Origin: UBA1724 sp051884615
Lineage (GTDB): Bacteria; Verrucomicrobiota; Lentisphaeria; Oligosphaerales; Oligosphaeraceae
Assembly (NCBI GenBank): GCA_051884615.1
Contig: JBJEVT010000001.1
Span: 1-64,000, forward strand
Length of the DNA: 64,000 nt
Reading direction: 5' to 3'
How positions within the stretch are numbered: the first letter of the stretch is position 1; every line of letters begins with the position of its first letter. The notes under the pieces are model-generated. The model was not told where the DNA came from. It did no database searches and saw nothing but the letters and a program-made list of their open reading frames with translations. Shown here piece after piece: positions 59,658-64,000 of the stretch. A program made the translations under genes and the position numbers.

Positions 59658-62600
59658 TTATTGGAGTTCCAGAATCGCGAAAGAGTGGAAATCCAGGGAC
59701 ATCCGGAGGGTGTTTCCCTGGAAGGAATGAATCTTGACACCCAGGTCTCCCCACGGGAGAGGGGCGCGCTCCGGGGGCACGGAAAACTCCTTCTGCCTCC
59801 GCCAAAGCTCCTGGCTACCCAAATCCTCCGTCATTCTCTCCACTACTTTAGTGGGTGGAGTGGAAATTCCCAGGGCGTCCCAGTCGAAAGTCAGAGTAAA
59901 GGTCTGGTTGTCATGGGCCTTGCCCACATGCCCCACCACCGCCAGGACCCGTTCCCCCCGCACATGGCAGCTGACGTAGACCTCCTTCGCCCCCTCCACC
60001 GACACGGGATGACGCCAGTAGCCCAGGAAACGGCAATCCGGCTCCCCCACCCCGAAGCGCGCCAGCGTCTGGACAATTTTGTCGAAGAGCCCGTAGTGGT
60101 TCCGCATGGGGGAGATGAGGGTGTTGTGGAGAAGGGTGGCGGCGTGCTCCGCCTTTCCCAGGCGGAACTGGTAGACGTCGGTGGGTTCGTCCCCCCCGTA
60201 TTCCGGCCGCAGGGTGTCCAGGGGCATGTACACGCTGTTGGTGACCCCGAAGGGGAGGGTGCTCAATTCGCTGGCGAACATTTCCAGGCCGTAGGTGTCC
60301 AGGATGTCCTTCTTGTCATGAAGAAGGGTGCTGGAGCTCTGCCGGATGTGCTCCCCGTTGAAGAGGTGGGAGACGAAGGTGTAGGTGGGCAGCAGATTGC
60401 AGTCGGTGTTGTGCAGCACGATCACCGGGGATTCTATGCCCTCCTGAAGTTGCACCAGGGCCATCCTCCGATAGAACTCCCGCTGGGCCAGCAGGGGAGC
60501 CCCGCCCTGGCATCCATGCTCCGTGTTGGCGCACTCCGGCACGTTCCCGAAGTCAAAGTAAAGCCCCTTCATCTGGGGAAAACGCCGCAGAAGCTCCCGC
60601 ACCTTCCAGGCAAAGAAGGCGGAGGCCGAAGAGACGGGGCAGCAGTCGTAGATGAAATGCCCGGTGTTGTCGTAGTCCTGGGCCAGCTCGGGACGAAAAC
60701 TCCATTCCGCACGGTAGGCCCGCATCTCCGGATACTTCGCCGAGAGATACCGGCCGCAGAGATAGGGCACGGGACGCACATGGTGGCCGTCGGTCTGGCG
60801 CCGGAACGCCTGGAGGTAGGAATTGGCGCAGGCATCCCCGTCCCGGTCGCGGGTGTCGGCAAAGTAGCTTCCCAGGTCTCCCCGATAGACCCCGTACGGG
60901 GCGTCGATGATGACCACATCCTGGGTGGGATGGGGGAGTCCGTCCTGGTTCATGGGGGCGGAGTAGCTCCAGGTGAAGGTGTCGAAGGGATAGTTGGGGG
61001 CCAGCGGCCGGATGGGAGTGGCCAGGAATCCCAGGGAGATTTCCGTGGAGGCATCCCCGGGGAGGGCATGGGCGATGCGGATGGTGAGGGTGGTGTGCGT
61101 CTCGTCCCGCTCCACCAGGAAGGTGTCCTTGGAGGGGACGGTCCAGTTTTTCCGGTTTTCGGCGAAGACGCAGACTCCCCGCTCCTCGTTGCCGATCCAC
61201 AGGGAATAGTAGAAGGGGAGGGTCGTGGTTCCCTGGGGAATCCTCATGGTGGTCTTGGCCCCCCAGATGCCTCCGCCGGCCGCTCCATGGAGGAATTTGG
61301 CGTCATGGTTGGTCATGCGCAAACGAATGGCCAGGCTCTTGCCTCCCCGGGGAGTCAAGGTCAGACGGTTCCACTGGACCCCGTCATACTCCAGCCAGGA
61401 GTCACACCGGAACTCCCGTCCCTGGCTGCGGAACTCCACCCGATGGGGGGCCTGGGAGACCACCTGGAACGTCTCCAGAGGAGCTTCCTCCCCTCCCAGC
61501 AGAAGCTCCACAGGGCCCGCCAGCATGGGAACCCCCTGGCTTGTCAACTGGCCGGGCAGCGCACTCCCCGCCCAGCGATACTCCCGCTGGCTGACCTGGC
61601 AGAGCAACCCCTTCTCCCCCTCCCGGCGGCTGTCCATGGGGGTGAAAGGAGGCAGAATGATCTCCTGGGGGAACGACTGGGACTCCCACTCCCCAATGCC
61701 CGGATACTCCACCGGCTGGGCGGCGCGGGGATTCCCCTGGCCGTCTGTCAGAACCACGGTGTATTTTCCCGGGGGAAACTGGCGGGAGAAGGGGAGTTCC
61801 CTCCGAGAACCCGCCACGGGAAGGGAGGAGAGCAACTCGCCGGAAGGGGAAAGCAACTGGAATTCCCCGGGACCCGCCTCCCCCAGCTGCCGCCTCATAA
61901 GCGCCTCCTTCAAATTCACCCTCAGCTTTTCCTGGAAGAACAGGGGCGTCACGGTGAAGAAGGTCAGGTCCAGCTGAAAGGGGATGATGCGCCGCCAGGC
62001 GACCTCCCCGTTGCGGGAGAGGGTGTAGAGGAGGCAGTCGTAGTCCGCCTGGGAGAGGGAGAGGGAGAAGCTCTCCTGGATGGTCTCCCCCGCCCGGGCC
62101 TTCCAGGTCCTGTCGTAGAGGGGCAGGGGCAAGGCGCTGCCATCCAGCTTCGCCAGGGCCACCTGGTAGGCCAGCTCCCCTCCCTGGGCGCTCTCCAGAC
62201 GGAAGCGCTGATGGTATTCCCCCTGGTTGGGATTGCTCTCCTCCAGAATCTGAAGGATGGCGCAGGGGCCGAAGGACACCGGAATCATCTCCTCGGGACC
62301 GTAGGAGTCGCTCTTCAGCTTCAAGGAGGAGGGCTGCCCGAAGTCCGGGAGTTTCCAGGAACGGCAGCAATTCAGGCGGAGGGGGTTCCCGGGGGGGCCG
62401 TCCAGCCCCACGGTCTTCCAGGGAATCACCATCTCTCCCTCCCAGAGGATGGAATCGTCCATCTTCATGGCCTTGGTGCAGCGGTAGGTCCACTCCCCGT
62501 TCCAGGCGCCGTCGGTCTGACGCCCTTCGCAGTAGCCCCCCGCCATGTTCCCGGCAAAACGATACAGGGCGTCCGTCTCCAGATAGACCTCCACGGATTC

Positions 62601-63557
62601 GCTGCCCCAGACCTCGGGCTCCTTCTGGGAACTCCGCAAATCCCCCTCCACGAAAGGCTGATGGGGCGGGAAGCGGGTGTAGAAGCCCACATAAAGGTTC
62701 TGGGCGTCGTAGCACAAGCGGAAATCATGGGAGGGAAGCTCCCCGGAGACCTGGGGATAGTTGCCCTGGACGAGACGTCCCGTGCCCGCCGCGTGCGCCC
62801 AGGCTTCCTCGGAAAGCTGTCCATCCGCTTCCGGCGGCGCCACCCCCGCCGGCAGGGGAGGCACCGTCAGCAAGGGGGGAACGTTCTCCGCCAAGGGACG
62901 AAAGGAAACCCCGGAATACGCCGCCGCCTCCTGGGGTTCCAGGGCGTGGGAAAAGACCCGGAGTTCCCGGAGAAAAGTGTCATCGCACCAGGGATTCGTG
63001 GCGATCCAGCCATCCTGGTAGGGGCCCAGATTCAGACGGGTGACCTTCTCCACAGGCAGGGGCTGCTCGGTCTCCGCCAGAATCCGCCCGTCCCGGAAGA
63101 GCCGGAGACGCTGCCCGTCCCAACTGAATCCCAGGGAATATTCCTCCCCGGGCGCCAGGGGCTCCGGCATCTCCATCCGGAAGGTCTTGTCCTGGTCGGA
63201 GAAGGCGAAGGCCCACCGTCTGTCCCCAAAGAAGTAGAACCCCGCATAAAGGCGACTGCTGGTACGCAGAGTCACCAGGCTCCGCATGGTATGCCGGGGC
63301 TCCCGGGGCTCTTCAAAGCGCACCCGGAAGAGGATGGTCCCCTCGTTTTCCCCCAGAAGGGGGGCGGCGGGCAATCCCAACCCGCGGCTTCCCACCGCCA
63401 ATTCCCCGCTCCTCCACATCCCCTCCTCGGGAACCTGGGCGACACCTCCCACCACCACGCTCCGCTCCCGGGAGAAATCCCAGTGCAGGGTCTCCAGGGC
63501 CGTCAGGGACAAATGGGCGGCCAGCAAGACGAGGAGAGAGAAGCAACGGCACTTCAT
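59658..63557 (-). CDS. Very large secreted glycan-active protein: LamG, CBM9-like, GH123/DUF6067-like
   Basis: A 1299-residue exported protein. MKCRCFSLLVLLAAHLSLTA is the signal peptide (ATG 63557; the longer frame from 63620 is not signal-like). Residues about 20-240 form a LamG-type jelly-roll (TILFRVRFEEP, FLRELRVFSHALEPQEAAAY). About 240-450 form a CBM9-like domain (DFRLCYDAQNLYVGFYTR, GSESVEVYLE). The rest fits the glycoside-hydrolase-like DUF6067/GH123 group: HGAAGGGIWGAKTTM, PFYYSLWIGNEERGVCVFAENRKNW, a barrel around GLYFDFGNVPECA, and a small C-terminal beta domain. GH123 enzymes release N-acetylgalactosamine. I cannot place the catalytic pair. It is secreted or surface-bound. Confidence 0.78.
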   Translation of the reverse strand: MKCRCFSLLVLLAAHLSLTALETLHWDFSRERSVVVGGVAQVPEEGMWRSGELAVGSRGLGLPAAPLLGENEGTILFRVRFEEPREPRHTMRSLVTLRTSSRLYAGFYFFGDRRWAFAFSDQDKTFRMEMPEPLAPGEEYSLGFSWDGQRLRLFRDGRILAETEQPLPVEKVTRLNLGPYQDGWIATNPWCDDTFLRELRVFSHALEPQEAAAYSGVSFRPLAENVPPLLTVPPLPAGVAPPEADGQLSEEAWAHAAGTGRLVQGNYPQVSGELPSHDFRLCYDAQNLYVGFYTRFPPHQPFVEGDLRSSQKEPEVWGSESVEVYLETDALYRFAGNMAGGYCEGRQTDGAWNGEWTYRCTKAMKMDDSILWEGEMVIPWKTVGLDGPPGNPLRLNCCRSWKLPDFGQPSSLKLKSDSYGPEEMIPVSFGPCAILQILEESNPNQGEYHQRFRLESAQGGELAYQVALAKLDGSALPLPLYDRTWKARAGETIQESFSLSLSQADYDCLLYTLSRNGEVAWRRIIPFQLDLTFFTVTPLFFQEKLRVNLKEALMRRQLGEAGPGEFQLLSPSGELLSSLPVAGSRRELPFSRQFPPGKYTVVLTDGQGNPRAAQPVEYPGIGEWESQSFPQEIILPPFTPMDSRREGEKGLLCQVSQREYRWAGSALPGQLTSQGVPMLAGPVELLLGGEEAPLETFQVVSQAPHRVEFRSQGREFRCDSWLEYDGVQWNRLTLTPRGGKSLAIRLRMTNHDAKFLHGAAGGGIWGAKTTMRIPQGTTTLPFYYSLWIGNEERGVCVFAENRKNWTVPSKDTFLVERDETHTTLTIRIAHALPGDASTEISLGFLATPIRPLAPNYPFDTFTWSYSAPMNQDGLPHPTQDVVIIDAPYGVYRGDLGSYFADTRDRDGDACANSYLQAFRRQTDGHHVRPVPYLCGRYLSAKYPEMRAYRAEWSFRPELAQDYDNTGHFIYDCCPVSSASAFFAWKVRELLRRFPQMKGLYFDFGNVPECANTEHGCQGGAPLLAQREFYRRMALVQLQEGIESPVIVLHNTDCNLLPTYTFVSHLFNGEHIRQSSSTLLHDKKDILDTYGLEMFASELSTLPFGVTNSVYMPLDTLRPEYGGDEPTDVYQFRLGKAEHAATLLHNTLISPMRNHYGLFDKIVQTLARFGVGEPDCRFLGYWRHPVSVEGAKEVYVSCHVRGERVLAVVGHVGKAHDNQTFTLTFDWDALGISTPPTKVVERMTEDLGSQELWRRQKEFSVPPERAPLPWGDLGVKIHSFQGNTLRMSLDFHSFAILELQ

Positions 63558-63603
63558 GGGAGGCGGAACAGGGAGGGGAGGAACAAGGGGAACAAGGAGC
63601 AGG

Positions 63604-64000
63604 CTACTCCGTGCGGTCAAAGTAGAAGGTGTAGCGGGTCAACCCCACCTTGGCGGGGCAGTAGGTGGCGTTGTAGTTCTGATAGCTGGAACCGCAGTGC
63701 CCCTCCACCGACTCCGCGTGGCCGTCCGGGAAGAGAATGTTCACCTTGCCATCGTGAATGCCCGTCCACACGCCCCAGTACCCCATGGAGGCATTGGCGT
63801 AATGCTCGAAGGCGATGTAGTAGCCACGGGTGTCGGCGCCGCTGCATACCATGTCTCCCACCAGCATGGCCGTGCTGGGACTCTTGATCTTGTCCCACAC
63901 GAAGTTGAAGCCGAATTTGCCATCCCCGGCGGGATTGTCGGCGAACCGGTTCATGCCATGCCGGCTCCACTGCGCCCACGCCCAGCGACCTTCCGCCGTG
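63604..64000 (-). CDS. Prepilin-type protein with H-X9-DG C-terminal domain (partial)
   Basis: The frame is open to the right edge and ends near 63604, so the N-terminus (with the prepilin cleavage and methylation motif) is outside. The visible 131 residues contain IH-DGKVNILFP-DGHAES, in which His is followed by nine residues and Asp-Gly. This is the H-X9-DG processing-associated motif found in large pseudopilin families of Lentisphaerae and Planctomycetes. FGFNFVWDKIKSPSTAMLVGD is a typical segment before it. These proteins are exported through type II/IV pilus-like machinery; their function is unknown. pilT/pilC are at the other end of the window. Confidence 0.85.
   Translation of the reverse strand, partial: TAEGRWAWAQWSRHGMNRFADNPAGDGKFGFNFVWDKIKSPSTAMLVGDMVCSGADTRGYYIAFEHYANASMGYWGVWTGIHDGKVNILFPDGHAESVEGHCGSSYQNYNATYCPAKVGLTRYTFYFDRTE

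Overview
This is a GC-rich bacterial chromosome segment with 48 protein-coding genes that I can support, one tRNA gene, and no mobile-element genes. The best guess for the source is a Lentisphaerae-like member of the PVC group. The reasons are a prepilin-type protein with the H-X9-DG C-terminal motif (right edge), type IV pilus genes pilT/pilC (left edge), large secreted multidomain glycosidases (GH20, GH31, GH123/DUF6067-like), a DUF4159 protein, and an ArgJ/SecDF/class II GlyRS complement. This is inference from gene content; no marker phylogeny was possible. Codons TTA, CTA and TCA are so rare that many genes have open reading frames running the full length of the opposite strand, and those were discarded.

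Layout. 0-2.6 kb (+): end of pilT, pilC, and an unknown membrane protein with an HELCH motif. 2.7-6.2 kb (-): secreted GH20 enzyme, then tRNA-Pro(CGG) with its own promoter and terminator. 6.3-9.7 kb (-): yajC-secDF protein-export operon. 9.8-11.2 kb (-): sodium-coupled transporter. 11.4-23.1 kb (-): a long co-directional run (DEAD helicase, TrmH-type methylase, acyltransferase/ACP/acyl-activating fusion, DUF2304, GT2, ribD, ribE, argJ, GT4, a small DGPSGP-repeat protein, ROK kinase) closed by a clear terminator. 23.5-28.4 kb: poorly known genes around an AT-rich, ORF-poor island with a promoter, hairpins and a 10-codon leader ORF. 28.5-31.7 kb: YhcH-family protein, type III pantothenate kinase, a composite intergenic repeat, a sorbose-1-phosphate-reductase-like dehydrogenase and a small lipoprotein. 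32.2-43.1 kb (+): uracil permease and UPRT, ProRS, tandem-FHA protein, MgtE, a minimal dihydroorotase, GlyRS, S41 protease and dapB. 43.1-43.6 kb: a tandem duplication of the dapB 3' end. 43.6-44.6 kb (-): outer-membrane protein. 44.7-52.8 kb (-): nusA-infB-rbfA-HPr-rsmA-exbB-exbD-lnt, which links translation, envelope energisation and lipoprotein maturation. 53.1-54.3 kb (+): RodA/FtsW. 54.3-54.9 kb: second composite repeat. 54.9-56.0 kb (-): gapA. 56.3-64.0 kb (-): GH31, GNAT, a GH123-like giant protein and the H-X9-DG protein.

How it fits together. Most of the window is housekeeping: translation (ProRS, GlyRS, IF-2, NusA, RbfA, RsmA), export and envelope (SecDF/YajC, Lnt, ExbBD, RodA), pyrimidine, riboflavin, arginine and lysine metabolism, and glycan degradation. 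The accessory signals most worth following are the GT4/DGPSGP-repeat gene pair, the dispersed composite repeat present at three loci, the AT-rich island at 25.2-25.75 kb, the terminator in the nusA leader, and several lineage-type oddities inside conserved proteins (SecD insertion, ArgJ insertion, IF-2 G4 change, short dihydroorotase). I did not find a convincing new defence or mobile system.
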